Of a stretch of DNA of 64,000 nt, positions 1 through 8,148 are shown in pieces. Within the stretch, counting starts at the first letter, position 1; each line of letters begins with the position of its first letter. A program made the position numbers and the translations under genes. Under the pieces are notes generated by a model. That model was not told the DNA's origin. It did no database searches and saw only the letters and a program-made list of their open reading frames with translations. Source of the stretch: Hymenobacter terricola (lineage in GTDB: Bacteria; Bacteroidota; Bacteroidia; Cytophagales; Hymenobacteraceae); NCBI RefSeq assembly GCF_017921975.2, contig NZ_JAGEMO020000047.1:1-64000 (forward strand), given 5' to 3'.

Positions 1-260
1 CGGGCGTGGTCGGCGTAGTTCAGCCCGATGCACAGGATTTTGGACGGCCGCGCCACCGGCGGCCCCAGGCGCTCGCCAGCGGCCACGGGCGCCAGCTGGC
101 CCTCGTTCGCCTTCAGGAATTCGGCCAGCCGCCGCAGGCCATCGGTGGCAAAAAAAGCCTCGTCGTAGTCTTCGCCAAACGCCGAAACGTCGTACTGCTG
201 GTCGTGGAGAATGACGCCGGGCTTTTCGTGGCCGGCCTGGCCGTAGCGGATGAGTTTCAT
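1..260 (-). CDS. Fumarylacetoacetate hydrolase (FAH) family protein, C-terminal part outside window
   Basis: The reverse strand from the ATG at 260 encodes a protein beginning MKLIRYGQAG and continuing about 86 residues to the window edge, where it reads KILCIGLNYADHA. That last segment is the conserved entry into the FAH catalytic domain. The family hydrolyses or isomerises beta-diketo acids and related compounds with a divalent metal; the metal-binding residues lie beyond the edge. The gene is downstream of and co-directional with an SDR dehydrogenase 76 bp away. That pairing is typical of the diketo-hydrolase route of L-fucose or L-rhamnose breakdown, where an SDR oxidises a 2-keto-3-deoxy acid and an FAH enzyme cleaves the diketo product. 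Family is confident; substrate is inferred. Confidence 0.85.
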   Translation of the reverse strand, partial: MKLIRYGQAGHEKPGVILHDQQYDVSAFGEDYDEAFFATDGLRRLAEFLKANEGQLAPVAAGERLGPPVARPSKILCIGLNYADHA

Positions 261-299
261 CAGGAATGTGTGGAAGTTATTGGAAGGGTGAAGGTAATT

Positions 300-335
300 G
301 AACGTCATGCTGAGCGGAGCCGAAGCATGACGTTC
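300..335. repeat. 12-bp inverted repeat hairpin between SDR and FAH genes
   Basis: GAACGTCATGCT (300-311) is perfectly complementary to AGCATGACGTTC (324-335) across a 12-nt loop. It sits in the 76-nt gap between the SDR stop (337-339) and the FAH start (260), both read leftwards. The sequence style resembles dispersed palindromes I recall from Hymenobacter-type genomes, but copy number cannot be judged from one window. It has no U-tract, so it is more likely a repeat or RNA-processing hairpin than an intrinsic terminator. Confidence 0.6.
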
Positions 336-336
336 T

Positions 337-1101
337 TCAATTATTCAGCGTGATAAAACCGCCATCAATCGGGTAGTCACACCCTGTAACGAAGCCCGAT
401 TCATCAGCGCATAAGTACAGCGCCAGCGCGGCAATTTCTGCGGGTTGGCCCATGCGGCCGATGGGCTGGCTGCGGGAGAGCTTCTCAAAGATGGCGGCTT
501 CCTGGCCGGGGTAGTTTTTGGCAATGAAGCCATCGACAAACGGCGTGTGCACGCGGGCCGGCGAGATGCTGTTGCAGCGAATGTTGTGCGCCATGTAGTC
601 GCGGGCCACCGACAGCGTCATGGCGAAAATGGCGCCCTTGCTCATGGAGTAAGCCAGCCGGTCGGTGAGACCGACGTGGGCCGCAATGGAAGCCACATTG
701 AGAATGGCCCCGCCGCCCTGCGCTTTCATCAGCGGCACGGCCGCGAACAGGCAGTTGTAGGCGCCCTTCACGTTCACCTGATACACGCGGTCGAGGTCGG
801 CCTCGGTGGTGGTTTCCACGTTGCCGACGTGGGCAATGCCAGCGTTATTTACCAGAATATGGACCGGGCCGATGGCCTGAAAAACGGCCACCACGGCCGC
901 CTGCTGGCTCACATCGGCGGCGTGAACGTGGGCGGTACCGCCGGCCTGGCGAATTTCCTCGGCGGCCTGCTGCCCGGCCTCGGCATTGAGCTCGATGATA
1001 TGCACGGCGGCTCCCTGGCGGGCAAACAGTTGCGCGATGGCCTTGCCAATGCCGCTGCCGCCGCCCGTCACAACGGCGGTTTTTCCGGTTAAACTGAACA
1101 T
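337..1101 (-). CDS. SDR family oxidoreductase, possible 2-keto-3-deoxy sugar-acid dehydrogenase
   Basis: A classical short-chain dehydrogenase of 254 residues, the usual length. The nucleotide-binding motif TGGGSGIG lies at residues 12-19, NNAG at 85-88, the catalytic Ser at 138 and YxxxK at Tyr151/Lys155. The C-terminus (ESGFVTGCDYPIDGGF) is the standard SDR ending. It probably uses NAD(P)+ to oxidise a secondary alcohol in the cytoplasm. The next gene in the same direction is an FAH-family hydrolase, which suggests the pair forms the dehydrogenase and diketo-acid hydrolase steps of non-phosphorylated L-fucose/L-rhamnose catabolism. That role is inferred from context; SDR substrate prediction from sequence alone is weak. 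Confidence 0.9.
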   Translation of the reverse strand: MFSLTGKTAVVTGGGSGIGKAIAQLFARQGAAVHIIELNAEAGQQAAEEIRQAGGTAHVHAADVSQQAAVVAVFQAIGPVHILVNNAGIAHVGNVETTTEADLDRVYQVNVKGAYNCLFAAVPLMKAQGGGAILNVASIAAHVGLTDRLAYSMSKGAIFAMTLSVARDYMAHNIRCNSISPARVHTPFVDGFIAKNYPGQEAAIFEKLSRSQPIGRMGQPAEIAALALYLCADESGFVTGCDYPIDGGFITLNN

Positions 1102-1219
1102 GAAGGGGTGGGGGTTCGGGGCGAAAGGGAAGTAATAGCCGCGAAGCTAGAAGCCTGCGCCGGGGCGGTCGTCCTGCCCTCACCTGCCTCGCTCGGCGGG
1201 GTGTTTCAACCCCGGCATT

Positions 1220-1227
1220 TACCTTCG
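1220..1227 (+). promoter_or_regulatory. -7-like box TACCTTCG before the LysR gene
   Basis: TACCTTCG lies 4 nt upstream of the ATG at 1232 and resembles the Bacteroidota -7 element TAnnTTTG. The distance is so short that the transcript would be nearly leaderless. No clear TTG -33 element is seen at the usual 17-23 nt spacing. Confidence 0.35.
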
Positions 1228-1231
1228 GGCC

Positions 1232-2131
1232 ATGTCCGATTTTCGCCTTCGCGTGTTCCAGGCCGTGGCCCAGCACCTGAGCTTCACCAAAGCCGCCCAG
1301 CGCTTGTTTATCACGCAGCCAGCCGTCACCAAGCACATCAGCGAGCTGGAAAAGCAGTACGGCCAGCGGCTGCTGGAGCGGCGCGGCAACCGCGTGGCCC
1401 TCACCGAGGCCGGCCGCCTGCTGCTGGCCCATGCCGATGCCGTGGCGGCGTCGCATCAGCAGCTGGAAGACCACCTCCACACCCTGTGCGACCCCGACGA
1501 AGCTGCTGGCCGCCTGCGCCTGGGCGCCAGCACCACCCTGGCTCAATACGTGTTGCCGGGCCTGCTACCGGCTTTCCAGAAGCGCTACCCCAAAGTCCAG
1601 CTCACCCTGCTCAACGCCAATTCCGAGCACATCGCCGAAGCTCTGCTGCGCGGCGAGCTCGACCTGGGCTTCGTGGAAGGCCGCTCCAAAAGCCGCGACC
1701 TGCACTACGAGCTGCTGCTCACCGATGAGCTGGTGGCCGTGCGGGGCGCTACCGCTGCCGGCCCGCCCGCGCAGCCCCTGCCGCTGGCCGAGGCGCTGGC
1801 CCGCCCGCTGGTGCTGCGCGAGCGCGGCTCCGGCACGCTGGAAGTCCTGGAATTCGCCCTGCGCACGCTCAAAATCAAGCTCAGCAGCTTGTCGGTGGCC
1901 TTTTATTTCGACAACACCGAAGCCATCAAAGCCTACCTCGAAGCCGCTCCGGAGGCCCTGGGCTTCGTGTCGCGCCGGGCCCTCACGCGGGAGTTGGCGG
2001 GCCGGCTGCTGGAAGTAGTGCCGGTGGCCGGGCTGCACCTGGCCCGGCAGTTTGAGGCCGTGTGGCCGCAGGGGCAGCCGCTGCCCCGCCCGGCGCAGCG
2101 CTTCCTCAGCTTTGCCCAGAACACTATATAG
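1232..2131 (+). CDS. LysR-family transcriptional regulator (YeiE/CysB-like position)
   Basis: The protein has 299 residues, normal for LysR regulators. The N-terminal winged helix-turn-helix is clear (FTKAAQRLFITQPAVTKHIS, about residues 18-37), followed by the linker helix and a type 2 periplasmic-binding-like effector domain from about residue 90. It is transcribed away from the SDR gene (gap 1102-1231). Downstream on the same strand are a small acidic protein and a YeiH-family membrane protein. LysR genes are recurrent neighbours of yeiH, so this regulator likely controls that transporter (inference). The effector is unknown; anion or sulfur-related ligands are suggested for the E. coli YeiE group. 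Confidence 0.92.
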   Translation: MSDFRLRVFQAVAQHLSFTKAAQRLFITQPAVTKHISELEKQYGQRLLERRGNRVALTEAGRLLLAHADAVAASHQQLEDHLHTLCDPDEAAGRLRLGASTTLAQYVLPGLLPAFQKRYPKVQLTLLNANSEHIAEALLRGELDLGFVEGRSKSRDLHYELLLTDELVAVRGATAAGPPAQPLPLAEALARPLVLRERGSGTLEVLEFALRTLKIKLSSLSVAFYFDNTEAIKAYLEAAPEALGFVSRRALTRELAGRLLEVVPVAGLHLARQFEAVWPQGQPLPRPAQRFLSFAQNTI

Positions 2132-2203
2132 CGCAGAAGCGTAACTTAGGGTAGCGGCATGCAATTGGTGCCGCACCAGTATTCACCTTTTGCCGCCGTT
2201 CTT

Positions 2204-2569
2204 ATGGAAAACAATCCCCAAGCCCCTCAACCCGACCCGCAGCCGGCTCCCGACCTGGCAGGTGAAGCCCACGAAGGCACGCCCGGCTATGGTGATTTTG
2301 GCCACACGGCTGCCCAGGTGCCCCCCGCAAGCCAGGCCATCGCAAACGATGGCTCGAATGATAACCCCGACGAGTTCAGCGAAGCCCGCAACGCCCAGAA
2401 GGCCCCCGCCGAGCAGCCCAGCCAGGTGGAGCAAAACCAGGACACGGCCGCCATCCGCGCAGCCCAGGGCGGCACCGAGGCCGAAGAGCGCGCGGCCTAT
2501 GCTAAGGATGACCCCCGCTACGCCGGCGGCGATATATATGACCTGAAGAACGAACAGACCGAGCTATAA
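2204..2569 (+). CDS. Small acidic, low-complexity hypothetical protein
   Basis: The ATG at 2204 gives 121 residues beginning MENNPQAPQPDPQPAPDL. An in-frame ATG at 2159 would add 15 residues, but they look unlike the rest, and a TAACTTAG promoter-like octamer at 2142-2149 favours the later start. The protein is rich in Pro, Gln, Glu, Asp and Ala, has no signal peptide, membrane segment or cysteine, and is probably disordered and cytoplasmic. A strong hairpin terminator follows 26 nt after the stop. No function is recognised. It lies between the LysR regulator and the YeiH transporter but has its own terminator, so it may be unrelated to them. Confidence 0.7.
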   Translation: MENNPQAPQPDPQPAPDLAGEAHEGTPGYGDFGHTAAQVPPASQAIANDGSNDNPDEFSEARNAQKAPAEQPSQVEQNQDTAAIRAAQGGTEAEERAAYAKDDPRYAGGDIYDLKNEQTEL

Positions 2570-2594
2570 GCTGAGCCTGTTGCCACGCCTGCTA

Positions 2595-2640
2595 CCCGCC
2601 CGCAACCGAAGCATCTGCTCCGGTTGCGGGCGGGTTTGTC
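2595..2640 (+). terminator. Rho-independent-type terminator of the small acidic gene
   Basis: Arms 2595-2609 (ACCCGCCCGCAACCG) and 2622-2636 are perfectly complementary over 15 bp with a 12-nt loop, followed by TTTGTCTTTT. Confidence 0.85.
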
Positions 2641-2892
2641 TTTTGGCCCTGGGCACGGGCTTCTGTGGTTTATAATTCTGAACAGCTGCTGGCAGTAATT
2701 ATGGGCTACAACGAGACATTGCCTGGTCGTTGTTATGTTGTTAAGTTATTTAAATAAAGTACGTTATTAACGTGAATGATGGGTATGACACAACGCCGGA
2801 GGACGGTTGCCTAAGCGGAGAAATACAGGATACTATAACATATGGTAATGCTGGATTACATTTTGCAATAACATAAGAGGGGGCTGATTTTG

Positions 2893-2900
2893 TAAATTTG
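2893..2900 (+). promoter_or_regulatory. Putative -7 box TAAATTTG for the YeiH gene
   Basis: TAAATTTG matches the Bacteroidota -7 consensus TAnnTTTG exactly and lies 22 nt before the ATG at 2923. The nearest upstream TTG (2863-2865) is 27 nt away, longer than the usual 17-23, so the -33 element is uncertain. Confidence 0.45.
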
Positions 2901-2922
2901 TCTTGCAATCAGTCTTTTAATT

Positions 2923-3978
2923 ATGGCCTATATCACATCGCCGCCCACCCGAAAGCAGCAACTTGTGCCTGGTGCTCCGGTCCCCAAACTTGCACTGGGG
3001 GCAGTTCCGGGCTTTTTTCAGGGTTTTCAGGCGCCACGGGTGGTATTTGGGCAGGCTTTTACGTGGCGGCAAGTGGTGTTTGGATTGTTCCTGGTGTTTT
3101 GCCTCACGCCCTGGGCCTCGCCGCCCATAGCCCTGGCGCTCGGGCTGGTGCTGGCCCAAACGGCAGGCAACCCCTTCAGCCGCCTAACCAAAAAGGCCAC
3201 GGCCAGACTCCTTCAGTTCTCGGTCATCGGCCTGGGGTTTGGCATGAATGCTCACGCGGCGGTGCAGGCCGGCCGGGAAGGGATTCTATTCACCGTCGTG
3301 TCCATTTCCGGCACCCTCATTTTGGGGTATTTCGTGGGCAAATGGCTGGGACTGGGCCGCCACGTGGTACACCTTATTTCGTGCGGCACTGCTATTTGCG
3401 GCGGCAGCGCCATTGCGGCCGTAGGCCCGGTGCTGCGCGCCAAGGACGAGGAAATGTCGGTGGCCCTCGGCACGGTGTTCGTACTCAATACCTTCGCGCT
3501 GTTTGCGTTTCCGCCCATTGGCCACGCCCTGGCCATGACGCAGAATCAGTTCGGCCTCTGGTGCGCCATTGCCATCCACGATACCTCGTCGGTGGTGGGC
3601 GCGGCGGCGGCTTACGGCAGTAAAGCCCTGGAAGTAGCTACAACCGTGAAATTGGTCCGAGCCCTCTGGATTATTCCGGTGTCCATTGGCACGGCGGTGC
3701 TCTTCAAACAGAAGGGCGTAAAAATAACCGTCCCGTACTTCATTTTTGGCTTCATCGCCGCCATGCTGGTCAACACCTTTGTGCCCGCTGCTCAGCCGCT
3801 TGGGCCCGTGATGGTACACTTAGCCAAAATCGGCCTCACCGTGACGTTGTTTTTTATTGGTGCGGGTCTTTCGGTCAGCGTGGTGCGGTCGGTGGGCGTG
3901 CGGCCCTACGTGCTGGGCCTTGTGCTGTGGCTGGTGATTTCAACGGCCTCGCTCTGGGTCGTGCTGCACGTTGTGTAA
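2923..3978 (+). CDS. YeiH/UPF0324 family membrane protein, putative sulfate exporter
   Basis: A 351-residue integral membrane protein with about ten hydrophobic segments. The family hallmark CGTAICGGSAIAA is present at about residues 153-165, followed by AIHDTSSVVGAA and VKLVRALWIIP, all conserved in YeiH proteins. The N-terminal ~45 residues are soluble and Pro-rich. The family is annotated as a putative sulfate exporter in the inner membrane, but the substrate is not firmly established. The LysR gene upstream fits the common LysR-YeiH arrangement and suggests induced expression. A promoter-like box immediately upstream suggests it is transcribed separately from the small acidic gene. Confidence 0.9.
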   Translation: MAYITSPPTRKQQLVPGAPVPKLALGAVPGFFQGFQAPRVVFGQAFTWRQVVFGLFLVFCLTPWASPPIALALGLVLAQTAGNPFSRLTKKATARLLQFSVIGLGFGMNAHAAVQAGREGILFTVVSISGTLILGYFVGKWLGLGRHVVHLISCGTAICGGSAIAAVGPVLRAKDEEMSVALGTVFVLNTFALFAFPPIGHALAMTQNQFGLWCAIAIHDTSSVVGAAAAYGSKALEVATTVKLVRALWIIPVSIGTAVLFKQKGVKITVPYFIFGFIAAMLVNTFVPAAQPLGPVMVHLAKIGLTVTLFFIGAGLSVSVVRSVGVRPYVLGLVLWLVISTASLWVVLHVV

Positions 3979-4517
3979 ACGCGGAGCACCCCGTCGCCGA
4001 AAGTATAAAATTTCGGCTATTGTGTTGAAGCATTCTCCTTGTGCCGGATTGTGATACTAGCAAAATAAGCCATCTAACAGCCTCAGGAGACGTTGTTTTC
4101 CCAATTCAGGAAGAAGCTCAACATTGCTCTTTAAAAAAGTATGGATATGTCCTGAAAAAATATTATTTTGCAACAAATATGGACGGTTAATATTTTATTG
4201 TTATATTTATATTCGAAACAATAAGCTCGTCATGCAAGTCTCCTTCCCATTCTATTCCAGCAAGTCGGAAGCGAACGAGCCTCGTATATATCATACGCAT
4301 CCGAGGTGTCGAATTGCACAAAAAATTGCTGTCACTTGTCGGGTCCCGGGCACCGGAGAGAGCCGGCAAGAATGCCCGTTTTGTTTCCTGTTGGGCGAAT
4401 TTCAGGCCAACCGGGCGTTGCGGAAAGGGCCCCCGGCCGGCCCTGGCTCCGGTTTCCCCTCCAGCGAAAGAGGGGCCGCCGCATCGTCGGCGGCCAAGCG
4501 GGCGTACCAGTAGGCTA
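3979..4517. other. Intergenic region, AT-rich, no convincing gene
   Basis: This 539-bp gap separates the convergent YeiH and histidine kinase genes. Bases 4120-4330 are strongly AT-rich compared with the flanks. A 129-codon reading frame from 4124 has no domain and its composition changes abruptly halfway, so it is judged spurious. A hairpin near the right end may terminate the kinase transcript. Confidence 0.5.
4474..4495 (-). terminator. Hairpin downstream of the histidine kinase gene
   Basis: GGCCGCCG (4474-4481) pairs perfectly with CGGCGGCC (4488-4495) around a 6-nt loop, 22 nt past the kinase stop. On the minus strand it is followed by CCCTCTTTCG, a weak T-rich tail. Confidence 0.4.
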
Positions 4518-6515
4518 TCAGCCCGGCAGGTGAATGGTGAACTCCGTGAATTCGCCCTCGGTAGAGTCGACCTTAAGAGTGCCGTGGTGGCCCTGCACAA
4601 TGATGTCGTGCGAGAGGGAAAGCCCGAGGCCCGTGCCCTCGGCCGGGGGCTTGGTGGTAAAAAAAGGCTGAAATATTTTGCTGCGCACGCCTTGCGGAAT
4701 GCCCGTGCCATTGTCCCGCACCCGGATTTCGACCTGGCCAGTGGGCAGCCGCCGGGTGCTCACGCTGACTTCGGGCACGTAGCCGGGAGTGGTTTTCTGG
4801 CGCTGCTGCACGGCATGGAAAGCGTTGGTGAACAGGTTGAGCAGCACCCGGCCCAGGTCGGGGCCCACGGCGGGCACCAGGCCCAGCGCGGGGGTGAGCC
4901 GCGTGGTGAGCGTGGCCGTGAAAGCCGGCGCTTTAGTGCGCACGCCCTGATAGGCCAGGCGCAGGTATTCGCTCACCAGGGCGTTGAGGTCGAGGGGGAC
5001 GCAGGCAGCGCTGCCGTGGTGCGAGCGCGACAGCATGCCGGCAATAATGGTGGAAGCGCGCTGGCCGTGCTGGCTGATTTCCTGTAGGTTTTGCTTGAGG
5101 CCGGCCAGCAGAAGCTCTTGGGTACCTTCCGGGGCGGCACGGGGACCATCGCCGGCAATATCGTCGACGAGCAGGGTGCTCACTTCAGCAAAGTTTTTTA
5201 CGAAGGCCAGGGGGTTTTGCAGTTCGTGGGCGATGCCCGCCGTGAGCTCGCCCAGAAACGCCATTTTTTCGCTTTGCACCAGCTGCCCCTGGGTGGCCTT
5301 TAGCTGGGCCAGCGCATCGCCCAATTCGTCGCGTTGGCTGGCAATTTGGGCATTTTGGGCATTGAGCAATTGGTTGGCGCGCTGCTTGTGGCGGTTGGTG
5401 CGCCAGAGCAGCAGCAGCGCTGGCATGGTGCTGGCCAGGGCGGCCAGCAGCCAGAGCTGGCGGCGCTCGGCGGCGGCCTGCGTGCGCTGGTCGGCGAGCT
5501 CCTGCTGGCGCAGGCGCTCGCTCACGTCCAGGGCCTGCACCTGGGCCATTTTGGTTTGGCTGAAGAGGCTGTCGCGGGTGGTGCTGGCCAGCGTGAGGTA
5601 GCGGAACGCCGCCGCGCTGTCGTGGCGGGCCGCGTAGGCAGCGGCCAGAAATTGGCTGGCATCAAGCATTCCCTTGGGGTAGTGGCCTTGTTGCCCGGTT
5701 CTCAACGCCTGCTTGCCAAAATAGAGAGCCGAATCGGCCAGCGCCCCGGCCTGGTGCTCAAACAGCCGGGCCTGCCCGATGTAGGCCCGGCACAGCGCAA
5801 ACGTAAAGCGGGGGCCCTGCGCCCGACGAATGCTGCGGTGGTAGAAGCGCCGCGCCAGCGCCGGGTTGCCCAGGCCCGCGTAAATGTTGCCCAGCATGGC
5901 CGCATCGCCCACTTCGCTGATGAGGTCGTGGTTGCGCAGGTCCAGCGCATAGCCCCGCTGGGAGTAAAGCAGGGCCGAATCGAGGCGGTTGAGCTGCACG
6001 TAAACGTTGCCGATGTTGCCCATCACGCGCGTTTGCAGCGGGACGTTCCGGCTTTTTTCGGCTACGTCCCGGGCCTGGAAAAAATAGGAGAGGGCCGGGC
6101 GGCTGTTGCCCTCCTCCCAGTTGAGGTAGCCCAGCCCGTTGAGGGCGCGGCCGGTGAGCTCGGCGTTGTGCAGCGCTTCGGCCAGCCGCAGGCCCTGCAG
6201 GCCCACTTGCAGCGCGGCCGGATAGTTGCCGGCCTCCCGAAACCCGGCCCCCAGCCGTATCAGGGCCAGGCACTGGCCGCGCCGGAACCCGAGCTGCTGC
6301 GCCAGCTGCAGGGCCTGCCGGCCGTAGCTAATCGTGGTCAGCGGGTCAATTTGGGTGTGCTCGTAGGCCAATTGGGCCAGCAGCAGTACGCGGCTCGAGT
6401 CGGCCGGGGCGGTGGCCAGCAGCTGTTGCAGGCTGTCTATCTGAGTGCCGGGCTGAGAAAGCGGCTGTGCGCCCGCCCAGCTCCACCACACCAGGAAGAC
6501 AAATACCGTTTTCAT
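4518..6515 (-). CDS. TPR-containing sensor histidine kinase
   Basis: The start at 6515 (MKTVFVFLVWWSWAGAQPLS) gives a cleavable signal peptide and 665 residues; a longer frame to 6584 would bury it. TPR-like repeats fill about residues 30-320 in the periplasm. A membrane span lies near 350 (WLLAALASTMPALLLLW), then a coiled coil. The H-box is ELTAGIAHELQNPLAF (His about 430), the N-box VLLNLFTNAFHAV, and the G-boxes RDNGTGIP and GTGLGLSLSHDI, giving a complete HisKA/HATPase module. No receiver or DNA-binding domain is fused and no response regulator gene is adjacent, so it is an orphan kinase here. The stimulus is unknown. Confidence 0.92.
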   Translation of the reverse strand: MKTVFVFLVWWSWAGAQPLSQPGTQIDSLQQLLATAPADSSRVLLLAQLAYEHTQIDPLTTISYGRQALQLAQQLGFRRGQCLALIRLGAGFREAGNYPAALQVGLQGLRLAEALHNAELTGRALNGLGYLNWEEGNSRPALSYFFQARDVAEKSRNVPLQTRVMGNIGNVYVQLNRLDSALLYSQRGYALDLRNHDLISEVGDAAMLGNIYAGLGNPALARRFYHRSIRRAQGPRFTFALCRAYIGQARLFEHQAGALADSALYFGKQALRTGQQGHYPKGMLDASQFLAAAYAARHDSAAAFRYLTLASTTRDSLFSQTKMAQVQALDVSERLRQQELADQRTQAAAERRQLWLLAALASTMPALLLLWRTNRHKQRANQLLNAQNAQIASQRDELGDALAQLKATQGQLVQSEKMAFLGELTAGIAHELQNPLAFVKNFAEVSTLLVDDIAGDGPRAAPEGTQELLLAGLKQNLQEISQHGQRASTIIAGMLSRSHHGSAACVPLDLNALVSEYLRLAYQGVRTKAPAFTATLTTRLTPALGLVPAVGPDLGRVLLNLFTNAFHAVQQRQKTTPGYVPEVSVSTRRLPTGQVEIRVRDNGTGIPQGVRSKIFQPFFTTKPPAEGTGLGLSLSHDIIVQGHHGTLKVDSTEGEFTEFTIHLPG

Positions 6516-6862
6516 AGCAGGAAACTGAAGCTTTGTCTGAACGGGAAAAACAAAACGCGGTAGCCTGCCTGCGCAATGGGGCATTGTGCAAGGCTTCGAA
6601 AGGTGGCCGAACCGGGGGGCAGGCCGGCCACGTGGGTGCGGCCAGGGCCAAAAGCCTCAACCGCGGGGTACGTATAATGAGCAAATTAGTAAGATAATAC
6701 GATATGCGCGACTAAATGTACTTCCTGCGAGAAATATTGCCGCCGTCCGGGGGCGGGTTTCGCCGGGCCGGGCCGGTATGGCCCGCCGGGTGTTTATTTG
6801 CGATATCCCAGGGCCTTGTCCGCTCATTTTTTGTTGGGGAGCTTTGCCTTTGCATCCTTTCT
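6516..6862. other. Intergenic region between divergent kinase and GNAT-like genes
   Basis: This 347-bp segment should carry promoters for both flanking genes. It includes a short AT-rich stretch (6675-6725). TGCCTTTG at 6845-6852, close to TAnnTTTG, lies 10 nt before the rightward ATG. No RNA gene or long palindrome is seen. Confidence 0.45.
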
Positions 6863-8035
6863 ATGCCGCTGCTCGAAGTTGTTGATGCCCGCCTGGCGCG
6901 GCAGTTTATTGAATTACCGGCCCGCTTGCACAAGGACGTGCCGAACTACATCGGCCCGCTGGAAAACGAGGTGGAATTGGTGTTCGACCCCGCCAAAAAC
7001 CCCCAGCTGACCAACGGCGAAATTATCCGCTGGATACTCACGGACCCCGGCACCGGCACCGTGCTGGGCCGGATAGCCGCTTTCCTTAACCGCGACGCGC
7101 CCGACGTGCTGAACGCCGACTTACCCACTGGCGGCCTCGGCTTTTTTGAGTGCGTGAACGACCAGGCGGCGGCCAACCAGCTGTTCGACGCGGCCCGGCA
7201 GTGGCTGGCGGTGCGGGGCATGCAGGCCATGGACGGCCCCATCAACTTCGGCGAGCGCGACCGGTTCTGGGGGCTGCTCATTGATGGCTACGACCGCGAG
7301 CCCAACTACGGCATGTTCTGGCACCCGCCGTATTACCGGCAGCTGTTCGAGCAATACGGCTTTCAGCTCTATTTCAAACAATACACCTGCTACCGCACCA
7401 CCGCCGCGCCGCTGCACCCCAGCTTCGCGAAGCGGGCCGAGGAGCACGCCGGCACCTTCCGCTTCGACCACGCCCGCAAGAGTGACCTCGAAAAGCTGGC
7501 CCAGGATTTTCACCACGTCTACAACCTGGCCTGGGCCCGGCACACGGGCGTGAAGCCCATGACCCTGGACCAGGCCCGCCGCATTGCCCAGGAGATGAAG
7601 CCCGTGCTGGACGAGCGCCTACTGTGGTTTGCCTATCATGGTGACGAGCCGGTGGCTTTTTTCATGAGCCTGCCCGAATTGAATCAGATTTTCAAGCACG
7701 TAGGCCGGCGCCTCAACCTGGCGGGCAAGCTGCGCTTCCTGTGGCAGCGGTGGCGCTTCCGCCAGCGGCGCGACAAGAAGATGTTCGGCATCATCTACGG
7801 CGTGGTGCCCGAGTACCAGGGCAAGGGCGTGGACGCGGCCATGCTGGTGTACGCCCGTCGTGCTTTCCTCGATGCCGGCTACGCCGACCTGGAAATGAAC
7901 TGGATTGGCGACTTCAACCCCCGCATGCTGGTCACGACGCGCTCCATCGGGGCCACCATCGTGAAAACCCACGCCACCTACCGGTACCTGTTCGACCGGG
8001 AGCGGCCATTCGAGCGCAGCCCGATAATTCGGTGA
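6863..8035 (+). CDS. GNAT-like acyltransferase of unknown substrate
   Basis: The ATG at 6863 (MPLLEVVDARLARQFIELPA) gives 390 residues. The frame opens further upstream, but that part reads like untranslated sequence. The C-terminal third contains GVVPEYQGKGVDAAMLVYAR, which resembles the acetyl-CoA pyrophosphate-binding loop (Q/R-x-x-G-x-G/A) of GNAT folds. The N-terminal half, with FGERDRFWGLLIDGYDREP and MFWHPPYYRQLFE, resembles long proteins of this type found across Bacteroidota. No signal peptide or membrane span is seen, so it is probably cytoplasmic. It is monocistronic, facing tamL with a long imperfect palindrome between them. Family membership is fair; the reaction is unknown. Confidence 0.8.
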   Translation: MPLLEVVDARLARQFIELPARLHKDVPNYIGPLENEVELVFDPAKNPQLTNGEIIRWILTDPGTGTVLGRIAAFLNRDAPDVLNADLPTGGLGFFECVNDQAAANQLFDAARQWLAVRGMQAMDGPINFGERDRFWGLLIDGYDREPNYGMFWHPPYYRQLFEQYGFQLYFKQYTCYRTTAAPLHPSFAKRAEEHAGTFRFDHARKSDLEKLAQDFHHVYNLAWARHTGVKPMTLDQARRIAQEMKPVLDERLLWFAYHGDEPVAFFMSLPELNQIFKHVGRRLNLAGKLRFLWQRWRFRQRRDKKMFGIIYGVVPEYQGKGVDAAMLVYARRAFLDAGYADLEMNWIGDFNPRMLVTTRSIGATIVKTHATYRYLFDRERPFERSPIIR

Positions 8036-8045
8036 GGTGATGGAG

Positions 8046-8148
8046 CGGTGGGATGGGGGATTGGTGGTGGGGTTGCTGTTCTGTTTGCACTATCTGCGCC
8101 GCTGAAACAGAGAACTCACCAACCCACCAACCTACTACCCCACCACTA
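8046..8148. repeat. Long imperfect inverted repeat between convergent genes
   Basis: The left arm (about 8046-8088, G-rich, GGTGGG...TTGGTGG...GTTCTGTTT) is complementary at roughly 70% of positions to the right arm (about 8104-8148, AAACAGAGAACTCACCAACC...CCCCACCAC). The central loop is about 15 nt. The TAG stop of tamL (8146-8148) lies at the end of the right arm. It probably acts as a bidirectional terminator. Confidence 0.6.

Larger units (their letters stand above)
2570..2922. other. Intergenic region with terminator and putative promoter
   Basis: This 353-bp gap holds a strong terminator at its left end and a promoter-like TAAATTTG box at its right end, just before the YeiH gene. The middle (about 2660-2880) is AT-richer than its surroundings. 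No gene is seen there. Confidence 0.6.

Noticed and set aside
4124..4513. 129-codon rightward reading frame after the YeiH gene
   Set aside because: Its first half is AT-rich, its second half GC-rich, with no domain, no signal peptide and no plausible start context. It overlaps the hairpin behind the kinase gene. Treated as chance.
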